NCBI RefSeq assembly: GCF_018070345.1
Contig: NZ_JAGPXX010000017.1
Location: 57,247 to 121,246, forward strand
Source of the DNA: Streptomyces sp. F63
Lineage (GTDB): Bacteria > Actinomycetota > Actinomycetes > Streptomycetales > Streptomycetaceae
Length of the DNA: 64,000 nt
Direction: 5' to 3'
In this document: positions 43,894 through 53,003 of the stretch, one piece after another
Layout: each line of letters begins with the position of its first letter
Position numbering within the stretch: position 1 is the stretch's first letter
Notes under the pieces: model-generated
What the model saw: the letters and a program-made list of their open reading frames with translations, nothing else
Databases searched by the model: none
What the model was told of the DNA's origin: nothing
Program-made: the position numbers and the translations under genes

Positions 43894-45295
43894 GAGGGGG
43901 GTTGACGGAAGTCCGGGGCGTGACGGGCCGGCGGCGACCCGGAGCCGGGCCCACGGGCTCGTTCCTCTCCGGAGGTCGCTCGTCCGGGAGGTCGCTCGTC
44001 CGGGAGGCGGCCGGGCCGGGAGGCGGCCGGGTGGGAAGGCACGCGGTGGTGGCGGTCCCTCCCATCGCCCCCCGCGCCGCGTCTTTCGTCCGCGGAGGGC
44101 CGGAGCGGCCGGGGACCGGCGGGTGGTGGTGGCCCGGAGGGCGTTCTCTCGCGTACGGCGTCGTGGTGTACGCCCCCCGTGAGCGGCCGTCCAGGGTGGT
44201 GGCATGCCGTCGGCCGGTGCGGTGTCCCGCGTTCCGCGGGCGCGGCCGGGGGCGTTCGGCGTAGGTGCGCCGCGACGGGCGCGGGACGGCTGGATCCGGC
44301 GAACCCACGACCCCGTTCGGCCACTTGACGGCCGGGGCGGCGCGGCGCGCGGGGGCCCGGCGGCGTTCGCCGGTATCCCGCACGGGCGCGGGGGAGGGGA
44401 GCGGGGAGAGGGGAGGAGAACGCGGGCATTACCGCTGCCGCGGGGCGGGCTCCGGCCGTGCGAAAGGGCCGGCGGTCTTTCCAGGGTAGTCCGGGCCGCC
44501 TCGGGTCCGCCATGTGCCGGAGCTTCGAATGTGTGACCGGTCCCGGTGGTGCGGTCCGTCCCGGTCCCGCCTTTTCACCGGGAATGAGCGGCGACGGCCG
44601 GGGCCGGCGGCCAGGGGGAGGAGCGCCGCGGACGACCGTGGAGGAGCACCGGGCGGTGAACGGCGGGAACGGCTCGCGCGCCGGCGACGACACGGGAGGG
44701 AGGGAGTCCTCGCCGGGCCGGTGCGGGCCGGTCGTGGCGGCGTTCCGGGGCCGCCCGGAGAGCCGTGGGAAAGTTCACCGTTCACCGTCTTTCGGATACG
44801 GCGGCCGTGGCCCGGCCGTCTCCCGAAAACCGTCACCCCGGGGGAAAAGGCCCTTGAACCGGCGCCCCGTCACGGCGCGGGCATTTCCGTGAATTCCCGG
44901 TCCCCCGGGGGTCTGTCCCCGGCAGTTCCGCCGTATCCACCGTCTGCCCCCCGGGGGGGCGGATGGCACCCGCTGGGCGTGGGTGTTCCCGGGACATGTG
45001 CGTCATGTCCCGCCGGGGGCCGGGGGCCGGGGGCCGGGGGGGTGACGGCACGGGTGCCGGTACGGCGGGTGGCGTGTGCCCCGTGTGCGTCCGCGCCGAC
45101 GGCCGTGCGCCCGCCCCCCGCACGGCTGACGGGGCGTCAGCGGTGTGGTGGGCGGCGCACGGCGGCGCACGGCCGTCGGCGCGGCATGGTGCGCCTTGTG
45201 GCCGGCCGGGCAGGGCTGCGCTACTCGGACCAGTCCGCCCCGGGAACCGGCCCGGGGCGGAGCCCTGAAACGCGGAGCGGAGAGGACCAAGGCCC
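43894..45295. other. 1.4-kb stretch without a supported gene
   Basis: All long frames here are Arg/Gly/Pro-rich and motif-free on both strands. Near 43968-44030 there are imperfect tandem copies of TCCGGGAGGTCGCTCG/TCCGGGAGGCGGCCGG. A GC-rich dyad CCGCCCCGGG-AACC-GGCCCGGGGCGG at 45236-45263 precedes the Rpf gene by about 30 bases and may affect its leader. Confidence 0.4.
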
Positions 45296-46687
45296 ATGGC
45301 TGCTGGAGGAGTTCACCGCCGTCGTCTGCCCAGCCGGATCGTGCCGGTGTGTCTTGCCCTGACGGTGTCAGGCGCTGCCGCCGTCCTGCCGTTCCCCGCA
45401 CGCGGGGTCGCCGCCGCCGACGGGGCGGGGGTGTGGGAGAAGGTCGCCCGGTGCGAGAGCGGGGGTGTCTGGGACATCAACACCGGTAACGGTTACTACG
45501 GCGGACTGCAGTTCTCCCAGAGCACCTGGGAGGCCTACGGGGGTGCCGCGTATGCCCCGCGGGCCGATCTGGCCACCCGGGCGCAGCAGATCGGGGTGGC
45601 GGAGGCGGTCCTGGCCGGGCAGGGCCCGGGGGCCTGGCCGGTGTGCTCGCGCCGTGCCGGGCTGACCCGCGCCGGTGGCGGTTCCGGGGCCGGCGGGGTG
45701 GCCGGTGCGGATGGGAGCAGCCGTGGCGGAGGGGCCGCAGCCGGCACGCCGGGCCGGGAGGGCGGGGCAGGCGGGGGCGGCAGGGCGGCCGGGTCCGCCG
45801 CGGCTCCCCGTTCACGCCCCACCGGACCCGCCGCGCCCGGGAGGTCCGCGCCCGGGAGGTCCGGGTCCGGGAGGTCCGGGTCCGGCGGTCGTGGGACGGC
45901 CGTCTACACCGTGGCCGCCGGTGACACGCTGTCGGCCATCGCCCAGCGGCTCGGCGCCGGCGGCTGGAAGCGCCTCTACGCGGTCAACCGCCGTACCATC
46001 GGCGCCGATCCGGATCTGATCCTGCCCGGTCAGCGGCTGGTCGTTCCCGGGGGCCGGGCGGACCGGTCCGGGCAGGCGCCGCGGCGGGAGAAGCCGTCGA
46101 AGGCGTCGCGGTCGGCCGCCCGGCGCGCGGCCGCCCGCTCCGGTTCCGGCGCGGACTCCCCCTCCCCCTCTCCCTCCCCCTCTCCCTCTCCCTCTCCCTC
46201 TCCCTCTCCCTCTTCCTCTTCCTCTTCCTCTTCCTCTTCCTCTTCTTCTTCCCGGTCCCGGTCTGCTGCCCGGCAGCCGGGCGGCGGACCGTGGAGGCCC
46301 CCGGTCAGTGCTCCGGTCGGTACGTCCTACGGGGCCCGGGGCCGGTGGTGGGCCGGCGGCCGGCACACCGGTGTGGATTTCGCGGTCCCGGCCGGCACTG
46401 CGGTGCGTGCGGCGGCCGCGGGGGTCGTGGTGTCGGCGGGGTGGAGCGGCGCGTACGGCCGCGAGGTCGTCATCCGGCACGCGGGCGGCCTCCACACCCA
46501 GTACGCGCACCTTGCCGCCACCACCGTGCGCCGCGGGCGGCACGTCCGGGTGGGTGAGCTGATCGCCTTCTCCGGTGCCAGCGGCAACACCACCGGTGCG
46601 CACCTGCACTTCGAGGTGCGGACCGGTCCCTCCTACGGCTCGGACACCGATCCGCTGGGCCGGCTGCGGTCCCGCGGAACGCGCTGA
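45296..46687 (+). CDS. Secreted Rpf-like transglycosylase with LysM and M23 peptidase domains
   Basis: The 463-residue cell-wall hydrolase has a signal peptide (PSRIVPVCLALTVSGAAAV). An Rpf/transglycosylase-like domain follows: VWEKVARCESGGVWDINTGN with the catalytic Glu, YYGGLQFSQSTWEAYGG, and LAGQGPGAWPVC. Next comes a LysM repeat (YTVAAGDTLSAIAQRLG), then a low-complexity (SP)n/(S)n linker and an M23 endopeptidase (GRHTGVDFAVPAGTAVRAAA, HLHFEV at the end). It joins glycan and peptide cleavage in one chain and is expected to act in germination or growth. ATG 45296 follows GAGAGGACCAAGG. Confidence 0.92.
   Translation: MAAGGVHRRRLPSRIVPVCLALTVSGAAAVLPFPARGVAAADGAGVWEKVARCESGGVWDINTGNGYYGGLQFSQSTWEAYGGAAYAPRADLATRAQQIGVAEAVLAGQGPGAWPVCSRRAGLTRAGGGSGAGGVAGADGSSRGGGAAAGTPGREGGAGGGGRAAGSAAAPRSRPTGPAAPGRSAPGRSGSGRSGSGGRGTAVYTVAAGDTLSAIAQRLGAGGWKRLYAVNRRTIGADPDLILPGQRLVVPGGRADRSGQAPRREKPSKASRSAARRAAARSGSGADSPSPSPSPSPSPSPSPSPSSSSSSSSSSSSSSRSRSAARQPGGGPWRPPVSAPVGTSYGARGRWWAGGRHTGVDFAVPAGTAVRAAAAGVVVSAGWSGAYGREVVIRHAGGLHTQYAHLAATTVRRGRHVRVGELIAFSGASGNTTGAHLHFEVRTGPSYGSDTDPLGRLRSRGTR
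46157..46252 (+). repeat. Coding microsatellite (CCCTCT)n then (TCCTCT)n
   Basis: About 95 bases of pyrimidine-only hexamer repeats encode the SPSPSP...SSSSSS linker between LysM and M23 domains of the Rpf-like protein. The unit changes from CCCTCT to TCCTCT near 46212. Confidence 0.85.
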
Positions 46688-46918
46688 GGGCACAAGGGGG
46701 CACGGGATCTCCCGGGAGGCGGCCGTTCCGCGCGCTGCGGCCGTCTCCCGGGGCCGCTCCGCCCCGTCGGCATCGGCGGGGCGGACCCGGGTGGGCCTTC
46801 GGTGTCCGGTCCCGGACCGTTTGCTGTCCGGGCACGCGGGGTGGTCGCGCGCGGGTGCGGGGGTGTCCGGGTGGTGACGCGGGGCACACGGTGTTCACCC
46901 CGTCCCGGGGGAGGCGCC

Positions 46919-47230
46919 ATGGTGGGTGTCGCAGCGGTGGTGGTGTTCTTCATCGCGTTGGTCGTCAACGCCGCGGATCTCTCGGCGAACGGCGTCGTCT
47001 CGTCCGTGAACCTCATGCTGCTCGGACTGGGCCTGCCGGCCCTGCACGTGGCGGGCGTCGGAAGCGCCTGGGCCGGGGCGGCCGCAGACGCTGACGCCGG
47101 GCGCGGGCGCGGGTGTCCGGGCAGGCGGCGGGTGGCTGCTCCGGTCCGTGTCCGGTGCCCGCGCGCCGTGGTCACCGTGGTGTGTAGATCATGCCGAGCT
47201 TGTCGATCTCCTCGCCCGCCCTTCCGGTGA
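46919..47230 (+). CDS. Small membrane protein, hypothetical
   Basis: From ATG 46919 (after GGGGGAGGCGCC), 103 residues. The first 50 hold two hydrophobic spans (VGVAAVVVFFIALVVN and SSVNLMLLGLGLPALHVAG). The last 40 residues are Arg/Cys-rich, read into the convergent EEP gene (overlap of 59 bases) and look random, suggesting that the native stop has been lost. The hydrophobic part with its good ribosome-binding site is the credible gene. Confidence 0.5.
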   Translation: MVGVAAVVVFFIALVVNAADLSANGVVSSVNLMLLGLGLPALHVAGVGSAWAGAAADADAGRGRGCPGRRRVAAPVRVRCPRAVVTVVCRSCRACRSPRPPFR

Positions 47231-48518
47231 AGCCGCTGATCTGCCAGCCGGCGGGGGCGGTGAAGGTGGCGGTGTCCGGTGTGGCGGTGCCGGCGGAGAG
47301 GGTGCGGCCGGTGTCGGTGGTGAAGGCGGCGGAGAAGATCCGGGTCCGGCCGTCCTTGCGGCCGCGGGACAGTGTCACCGAGGTGAGGTGCTCGCCCTCG
47401 GCGAGGGTGAGGGAGCCGGCGGTGCCGCCGGTGCCCCCGTGGCCGAGGACCGTGCCGTTGTCCAAGGTCAGGGCGACGGCGTCCAGGCGGGCGCCGCCGC
47501 GCAGGGTGAGGGTGCGGACCGCCGGCGTGGCGGGGAGGTCGCCGGCGTCGTTGAAGGCCGTGCCGTGCGGGCCGCCGAAGAGGTCGCCGGCGCGGCGGTC
47601 GGGGGGAAGCGACCAGCCGAAGGCGGTGCTGTGCGGGTAGTGGTCGGAGAGGTGCCCGCCACCGGCGTCGAGGAACTGCCGCCACGCGTTGCCGTACCGG
47701 GTGGCCGTCAGGTTCACCAGCGGACCGGAACGGTAGAGGATCTTGTCGACGACTTCACAGGTGTCGGCGGGCGCGGCCTTGTCGCAGACCAGGGCCGGGC
47801 TGCCGGGGGCGGGCGCGGCACCGTCGCGCACGAGTTCCACCCAGGTGTCGGTGAGGCCGTTGGCCCGGGTCAGGGTGCGGATGGTGTCGCCGGTGCGGGT
47901 GTAGCGGGTGTTGGTGTCGCCCATGACGATGACGGCGTTGCCGGCGGAGTGCGTGCGGATGAATTCCGACAACTGCCGGATGTTGGCCCGGCGCGCGGCG
48001 AGGGCGGCCTCGGTCACGTCGGCGTTGGTGTGGACGTTGTAGAGGTCCACGTGGACGCCTTCGGCGAGCCGGACCCGGGCGAGGGAGAAGCCCTTGGGGG
48101 TGAGGCAGTCGGTACCGGTGCAGTCCTTCCAGCGGACCCGCTTCAAGTCCTGGAAGGGGTACCCGGAAAGGGTGTTGAGGCCGTCGCCGATCCCCGCGCC
48201 ACCGCTGGTGGAGCTGCGGTGGGGATGGGTGTCGTGGGCGTAGAGGGCGGCGTGGTGGTTGAAGTCCTCCTGGACGTTGACGAGGTCGTAGGGGGCCAGC
48301 CGCTGCCCGATCAGGGGGGTGTTGGCCGCCGGGTCGCTGTCGCCCAGGCCGAGCGGCAGCCCGGCGATGTTGTAGGTGAGGACGGTGAAGGAGCCGCCGG
48401 CGGGCGCGGTGTGGCCGGCCGTGGACGGGCCGGTCGCGGCGGCGGGCGCGGGCCCGGGGGCGGCGAGGCAGGCCAGGGCGGTCACACCGGCGGCGAGGGT
48501 GCCGAGCAGTGGGCGCAT
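47172..48518 (-). CDS. Secreted endonuclease/exonuclease/phosphatase-family phosphodiesterase (sphingomyelinase-like) with C-terminal lectin-like domain
   Basis: ATG 48518 gives 448 residues with a signal peptide (MRPLLGTLAAGVTALACLAA). The EEP domain shows FTVLTYNIAGLP, YDLVNVQED (metal Glu), VHVDLYNVHTNADV, VIVMGDTNTRYT and HLSDHYPHSTAFGW (catalytic His). This order is typical of bacterial sphingomyelinase C and related phosphodiesterases. The last 110 residues (LTLRGGARLDAVALTLDNGT, LTSVTLSRGRKDGRTRIFSA) resemble a jacalin-like beta-prism, perhaps for sugar binding. Exact lipid or other substrate is not determined. Confidence 0.85.
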   Translation of the reverse strand: MRPLLGTLAAGVTALACLAAPGPAPAAATGPSTAGHTAPAGGSFTVLTYNIAGLPLGLGDSDPAANTPLIGQRLAPYDLVNVQEDFNHHAALYAHDTHPHRSSTSGGAGIGDGLNTLSGYPFQDLKRVRWKDCTGTDCLTPKGFSLARVRLAEGVHVDLYNVHTNADVTEAALAARRANIRQLSEFIRTHSAGNAVIVMGDTNTRYTRTGDTIRTLTRANGLTDTWVELVRDGAAPAPGSPALVCDKAAPADTCEVVDKILYRSGPLVNLTATRYGNAWRQFLDAGGGHLSDHYPHSTAFGWSLPPDRRAGDLFGGPHGTAFNDAGDLPATPAVRTLTLRGGARLDAVALTLDNGTVLGHGGTGGTAGSLTLAEGEHLTSVTLSRGRKDGRTRIFSAAFTTDTGRTLSAGTATPDTATFTAPAGWQISGFTGRAGEEIDKLGMIYTPR

Positions 48519-48680
48519 GAGGGGAGACCCTCCCGTGGGGTGGTGGGGCCGGGCGGGGACCGGGGGATCACCCTCCACGCCCGTCCCGCCCCGGCACAAG
48601 AGGGGGTGACCGGCCAACTGCTCGGCACCACGGGCGGTCTTCCGCTCCCGCCGGCCGCTCGCCGCCGGCCGCCCGTGCGG

Positions 48681-49301
48681 CTACGCGAAGCGCGCGGGGT
48701 CGCCGGCTCCGCGGCGTACGATCTGGGCCGCGCCGTCGGAGAAGTCGATGACCGTGGTCGGTTCGGTGCCGCAGTCGCCGGAGTCGACCACGGCGTCCAC
48801 CACGTGGTCGAGCCGTTCCTTGATCTCCCAGCCCTGGGTCAGCGGCTCGTCCTCGCCGGGCAGGAGGAGAGTGGTCGACAGCAGGGGTTCTCCGAGTTCG
48901 GCGACGAGGGCCTGGGTGACGACGTGGTCGGGGATGCGGACCCCGACCGTTTTCTTCTTCGGGTGCAGCAGCAGGCGCGGCACTTCCTTCGTGGCGGGGA
49001 GGATGAAGGTGTAGCTCCCCGGTGTGGCCGCCTTGATCGTGCGGAAGACGGTGTTGTCGACGCGGACGAACTGGCTCAGCTGCGCGAAGTCCCGGCAGAC
49101 CAGGGTGAAGTGGTGGCGGTCGTCGAGGTGGCGGATCGACCGCATCCGGCTGATGCCGTCGCGGTTGCCCAGCTGGCATCCCAGGGCGAAACAGGAGTCC
49201 GTCGGGTAGGCGATGAGCGCGCCGGAGCGGATGCTGCCGGCCACCGTGGTGAGGGTGCGCTGCTGGGGGTTGTCGGGGTGTACATCGAAGTACTTCGCCA
49301 T
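48681..49301 (-). CDS. Sua5/YciO/YrdC-family protein (L-threonylcarbamoyladenylate synthase-like)
   Basis: The 206-residue protein has the YrdC fold: VAGSIRSGALIAYPTDSCFA, then LGCQLGNRDGISRMRSIRHL, HFTLVCRDFAQLSQFVRVDN, PGSYTFILPATKEVPR and VGVRIPDHVVTQALVAELGE. The SCFALGCQ and H(L/H)DDRHHFTLV forms are those of YciO, a relative of TsaC. TsaC makes threonylcarbamoyl-AMP for tRNA t6A; YciO function is less certain. Start ATG 49301; solitary gene. Compared with TsaC the KRP loop is altered (RSIRH). Confidence 0.85.
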   Translation of the reverse strand: MAKYFDVHPDNPQQRTLTTVAGSIRSGALIAYPTDSCFALGCQLGNRDGISRMRSIRHLDDRHHFTLVCRDFAQLSQFVRVDNTVFRTIKAATPGSYTFILPATKEVPRLLLHPKKKTVGVRIPDHVVTQALVAELGEPLLSTTLLLPGEDEPLTQGWEIKERLDHVVDAVVDSGDCGTEPTTVIDFSDGAAQIVRRGAGDPARFA

Positions 49302-49334
49302 GCGCCGACCCTACGTGACCGGAACGCGTGTGTT

Positions 49335-49380
49335 CCGGCCGGCTGCTGCCCCGGCCGGCTGCTGCCCCGGCCGGCTGCCC
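49335..49380. repeat. 16-base tandem repeat CCGGCCGGCTGCTGCC, about three copies
   Basis: Copies begin at 49335, 49351 and 49367; the last is partial. It lies upstream of the MFS-GH1 frame, in a 352-base non-coding gap (49302-49653) that otherwise holds only the promoter region and the dyad at 49605. Confidence 0.7.
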
Positions 49381-49604
49381 CGGGGGGCTTGCGGCGGCGG
49401 GGCCGGCCGGTGCGCGGGGGGAGTGCGAAGGCCGGCTTCCGTCCCGGTGCGCGGCCGGGGCCCGGGCGGGTGCGCGGTCCCGTCCCGCGCCGGCCGGTGC
49501 ACCGCGGCCCGGTCGACGCCGGCGCGCGGGAAAGCGGCAGCCCTTCCGGAACAGACCGGTACCGCTCTCTGGCCGGGCCCGGTCTGCGGCCCTACGCTGG
49601 CCTT

Positions 49605-49628
49605 TTGATGGATCATATGATCGACCAA
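49605..49628. promoter_or_regulatory. 24-base dyad centred on GATCATATGATC, probable operator
   Basis: The core GATCATATGATC (49611-49622) is an exact palindrome; extending to 49605-49628, ten of twelve base pairs match. It lies just before the MFS-GH1 start (49654), and A+T richness stands out from the surroundings. A sugar-responsive repressor, possibly the TetR at 52389, is a reasonable reader. Confidence 0.55.
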
Positions 49629-49653
49629 GGGGCGGGCCGGGTGAGGGGGGGGC

Positions 49654-52422
49654 ATGCTCAGGCGAGGGGCTCCCTCCGGGGAAGGACCCGCGGGAGAGGC
49701 CGCGTGGGGGACGCCCGTGGTGTCCGCGGCCGGGGAGAGCGTCCCGCCCCGGGTGGGACCCCGGTGGGTGGCCGCCTATGTGCTGGCGATGGCCGGGGTG
49801 GCGGCGGGCTGGTTCGGCCCGATCCAGATCCTGCTGCCGGCCCAGGCCGGGCGCCTGGCGGGCCCGGACGGCAAGGAAGCACTGCTGGCCCTGGTCACCG
49901 GATACGGGGCCGCGGCGTCCCTGGCCGCCACGCCCCTCTGGGGCGCGGTCTCCGACCGGCTGCGCTCCCGCTGGGGCCGGCGCAGGCCGGTGCTCGTGGC
50001 CGGGACCGGCATCGGCATGCTCGGGCTGCTGGTGCTCGCGCACGCCGCCTCGGCCACCGGCATGACGACCGGCTGGGTCCTGGTGCAGGTGGGCCTGAAC
50101 GGCCCCCTGGCCGCGCTGGCCGCACTGCTCGGCGACCGGGTGCCCGGCGGGCAGCGCGGCACGGTCGGCGCCCTCTTCGGCGTCGCGCAGATCGCGGGCG
50201 TCGTCCTCGGCACCGCCGTCGCGGTGGCCCTGGGCGAGGGAGCCCTGGGGTATGCGGCGCTGGCCCTCGCCGTGCCCGCCCTCGCGGTGAGCCTGCTCCT
50301 CCTCCACCGCGAACCGGCCGCGTCCGGCCCGCCGCCGCGGGCCCGGGCCCGCGGACCCCGGCGGGCGGTTCTGCTGCGCCCGGGCGGGCAGTTCGGCTGG
50401 GCCTGGCTGATCCGCTTCCTGCTGAACCTGGTCAACGCGCTGATGCTGCTCTACCTGTACTACTACCTCGACGACGCCGTCGGCGCCGGCGACCCCGGCA
50501 CGCTCGTGCTGACCGTGACCCTCCTCAACGTCACCGTCGCGGGGGTGTGCGCCGCCGCCGGAGGTGTGCTGTCGGACCGGCTGCGCCGGCGCCGCCCCTT
50601 CATCGCCGCCGGCGCGGCACTCCTGGCCTGCGGTGCGGTGCTGATGGCGCTGCTGCCGGCGGTGCCCGCTGCCCTGGCCGCCGCGGTCCTGGCCGGCGCC
50701 GGCTGGGGCTTCTTCGTCGCGGTCGACCTGGCCGTCATCACGCAGGTGCTGCCCGACGCGGAGAACCGCGCGACGCTGCTGGGCATCGCCAACATCGCCG
50801 GCACCCTGCCGCAGTTGCTCGCTCCCGTCCTGGCGGCCCCCCTGGTGACCGGGCCCGGCGGCTACCGGACGCTCTACCTCGTGACGGCGGCCCTCGCTCT
50901 GCCGGCGCTTGCCTGCCTGCCGCGGCTGCGCGATGTCCGGCCGCCGGCCGTGCCCGGAACCCGCCCCCCACCCCTTCCGGAAGGACTCCCCGTGCCCCCA
51001 TCACCGCCCCGGCTCCCGCCGGGTTTCCGCTTCGGGATGGCGACCTCGGCGTACCAGATCGAGGGCGCCGCCGACCTCGACGGCAAAGGACCCGGCATCT
51101 GGGACACCTTCACCGCACGCCCCGGCACCGTCCGCCACGGTGAGGACGCCCGTACCGCCATCGACCACTACCACCGCTACGAGGAGGACGTGGCGCACAT
51201 CGCGGAGGCCGGCGTCCACGACTACCGCTTCTCCCTGTCCTGGCCCCGGGTGATGCCCGGCGGCGGCACCGTCAACCCCCGGGGACTGGACTTCTACGAC
51301 CGCCTGGTGGACCGCCTGCTGGAAGCCGGTGTCCGCCCGGTGCCCACCCTCTACCACTGGGACCTGCCCCAGGAACTGGAGGACGCGGGCGGCTGGATGA
51401 ACCGCGACACCGCCCACGCGCTCGCCCGCTACGCGACCGCCGTGGCCGAGCGGCTCGGCGACCGGGTGCACGACTGGATCACGATGAACGAGATGAACGT
51501 CCACACCCTCTACGGCTACGCGCTGACCGCCCACGCGCCCGCCCGGGGACTCGGCCTGGCCGCCCTGCCCGCCGCCCACCACCAGCTCCTCGCCCACGGC
51601 CTCGCCGTGCAGGCGCTGCGCGCCCACGGGGCGGCCCGCACCGGTGTGGCGAACCAGCACGTCCCCGTCTCCCCGGCCGGCGGCGGCCCGGCCGACACCG
51701 AAGCGGCCGCACGCTTCGCGGACCTGGTGAACTGGGCCTTCTCCGACCCGATCCTGCGCGGTGACTACCCCGGCGAGCTGATCCGGGCCGCCACCGGCAC
51801 CGCGGAACCGCAGCTCGCGCAGGACCTGCAGCTGATCAGCGCACCGCTCGACTTCTACGGTGTCAACTACTACGAGCCCACCGTGATCGAGGCGCCGCGC
51901 GAGGGCAGGGACTACCGCGGGGTGCTGGAGGTCGACATCCCCGCAGGCCTGCCGTTCGCGCCCGTGCCGGCCGCCGGCGCCCAGCGCACCGACTTCGGCT
52001 GGGCCATCGTGCCGTCCGCGCTCACCGCCGTCCTGCGGGAACTGCGCGACCGCTACCCGGGCCTGCCCCCCGTCGTCGTCACCGAGAACGGCGCCTCCTT
52101 CCACGACGCCGCCCCCGGCGCCCGCGGACGGGTGGCCGACCCCCGCCGGATCGCGTATCTGGACGGGCACCTGCGGGCCGTGGCCGACGCGGTCGCCGCC
52201 GGGGTCGACGTGCGCGGCTACTACGTGTGGTCGGCGTTCGACAACTTCGAGTGGGCCGCCGGCTACGACGAGCGGTTCGGCCTCGTCCACGTCGACCGCG
52301 CGACCCTGCGGCGGACGCGCAAGGACTCCTGGTACTGGTACCGGGACGTGATCGCCGCACAGCCGCCGGCGCCGGCCCCGGACCGGCCTCAGACCGCCGG
52401 CGGCCCCACCGCCCCGAGCTGA
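49654..52422 (+). CDS. MFS transporter in frame with GH1 beta-glucosidase (fusion or lost stop codon)
   Basis: A single open frame of 922 residues. Residues 1-430 are a twelve-span MFS carrier (VSDRLRSRWGRRRPVL near 107 is the loop-2 motif). Residues about 455-905 are a GH1 enzyme: FRFGMATSAYQIEGA, HDYRFSLSWPRVMP, the acid/base Glu in WITMNEMNVHTL and the nucleophile Glu in VVVTENGAS. In most streptomycetes these are separate neighbours. A GTG at 50992 with GGAAGGACTCCCC just before it would start the GH1 part alone (476 residues). Either both products are made, or the native MFS stop is gone. Function: uptake and hydrolysis of beta-glucosides. Confidence 0.85.
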   Translation: MLRRGAPSGEGPAGEAAWGTPVVSAAGESVPPRVGPRWVAAYVLAMAGVAAGWFGPIQILLPAQAGRLAGPDGKEALLALVTGYGAAASLAATPLWGAVSDRLRSRWGRRRPVLVAGTGIGMLGLLVLAHAASATGMTTGWVLVQVGLNGPLAALAALLGDRVPGGQRGTVGALFGVAQIAGVVLGTAVAVALGEGALGYAALALAVPALAVSLLLLHREPAASGPPPRARARGPRRAVLLRPGGQFGWAWLIRFLLNLVNALMLLYLYYYLDDAVGAGDPGTLVLTVTLLNVTVAGVCAAAGGVLSDRLRRRRPFIAAGAALLACGAVLMALLPAVPAALAAAVLAGAGWGFFVAVDLAVITQVLPDAENRATLLGIANIAGTLPQLLAPVLAAPLVTGPGGYRTLYLVTAALALPALACLPRLRDVRPPAVPGTRPPPLPEGLPVPPSPPRLPPGFRFGMATSAYQIEGAADLDGKGPGIWDTFTARPGTVRHGEDARTAIDHYHRYEEDVAHIAEAGVHDYRFSLSWPRVMPGGGTVNPRGLDFYDRLVDRLLEAGVRPVPTLYHWDLPQELEDAGGWMNRDTAHALARYATAVAERLGDRVHDWITMNEMNVHTLYGYALTAHAPARGLGLAALPAAHHQLLAHGLAVQALRAHGAARTGVANQHVPVSPAGGGPADTEAAARFADLVNWAFSDPILRGDYPGELIRAATGTAEPQLAQDLQLISAPLDFYGVNYYEPTVIEAPREGRDYRGVLEVDIPAGLPFAPVPAAGAQRTDFGWAIVPSALTAVLRELRDRYPGLPPVVVTENGASFHDAAPGARGRVADPRRIAYLDGHLRAVADAVAAGVDVRGYYVWSAFDNFEWAAGYDERFGLVHVDRATLRRTRKDSWYWYRDVIAAQPPAPAPDRPQTAGGPTAPS

Positions 52423-53003
52423 CCGACGAAAGCCGTGGCCAGGCGCGACAGACGCGCACCGCGGCCCTCCTCGGCCCAGCCGTCGACGAGGCTCAGCAGC
52501 GTGCTGCCCTCGACGAAGATGATGAAGTCGTCGATCACGTCCTCCTCCCCCACCCCGGGGCGCAGCTCACCGCCCTCACGCGCCTCCCGCAGGCAGACGC
52601 GCAGCAGCTCCCGGATCACGCGGTGGGAGTCCCGCCGCGCCGCGGCCAGCCGGGGGCTGGACAGCGCCGCCCCGGCGAAGGCCACGTTGACGTGCGCGTC
52701 GGCGGTCCGCTCCTCGTCCAGGGGAAGCACGGCCTCCAGGGCGGCGCGCAGCGCGGCGAGGCCGCACAGGTCGCCGCCGAGCCCGAACGCGCGGGTGATG
52801 ATGCGCTGGTAGACGGCCGTCTGGGCCGCGACGAGGATGTCGTCCTTGCCGCCGAGGAAATGGGCCAGGACGCTCAGCGAGCATCCGGCCTCCTCGGCGA
52901 TGGCCCGGGTGGTGGTGCCCTCCACGCCGCGGGCGCGGACCACCCGCCAGGTGGCCGCGAGCAGTTCCGCCCGCCGCCGCTCGCGGTCCACCAGCTTCGG
53001 CAC
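52389..53003 (-). CDS. TetR-family regulator (BetI-like)
   Basis: The 204-residue protein has the HTH in residues 8-55: RRRAELLAATWRVVRARGVE, then TTRAIAEEAGCSLSVLAHFL. The C-terminal domain (VIDDFIIFVEGSTLLSLVDG) resembles BetI/TetR_C_6. Its 3' end overlaps the end of the GH1 frame by 34 bases on the opposite strand. It may control the MFS-GH1 gene via the dyad at 49605; this is inference from position only. Confidence 0.88.
   Translation of the reverse strand: MPKLVDRERRRAELLAATWRVVRARGVEGTTTRAIAEEAGCSLSVLAHFLGGKDDILVAAQTAVYQRIITRAFGLGGDLCGLAALRAALEAVLPLDEERTADAHVNVAFAGAALSSPRLAAARRDSHRVIRELLRVCLREAREGGELRPGVGEEDVIDDFIIFVEGSTLLSLVDGWAEEGRGARLSRLATAFVGQLGAVGPPAV

Noticed and set aside
45160..45295. 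Possible c-di-AMP (ydaO) riboswitch before the Rpf-like gene
   Set aside because: Such switches do control some rpf genes, but the conserved sequence blocks are not seen; only a GC-rich dyad is present.
44514..45362. 282-residue frame in the 43.9-45.3 kb gap
   Set aside because: Arg/Pro/Gly-rich without any domain, and it overlaps the credible Rpf start in another frame.
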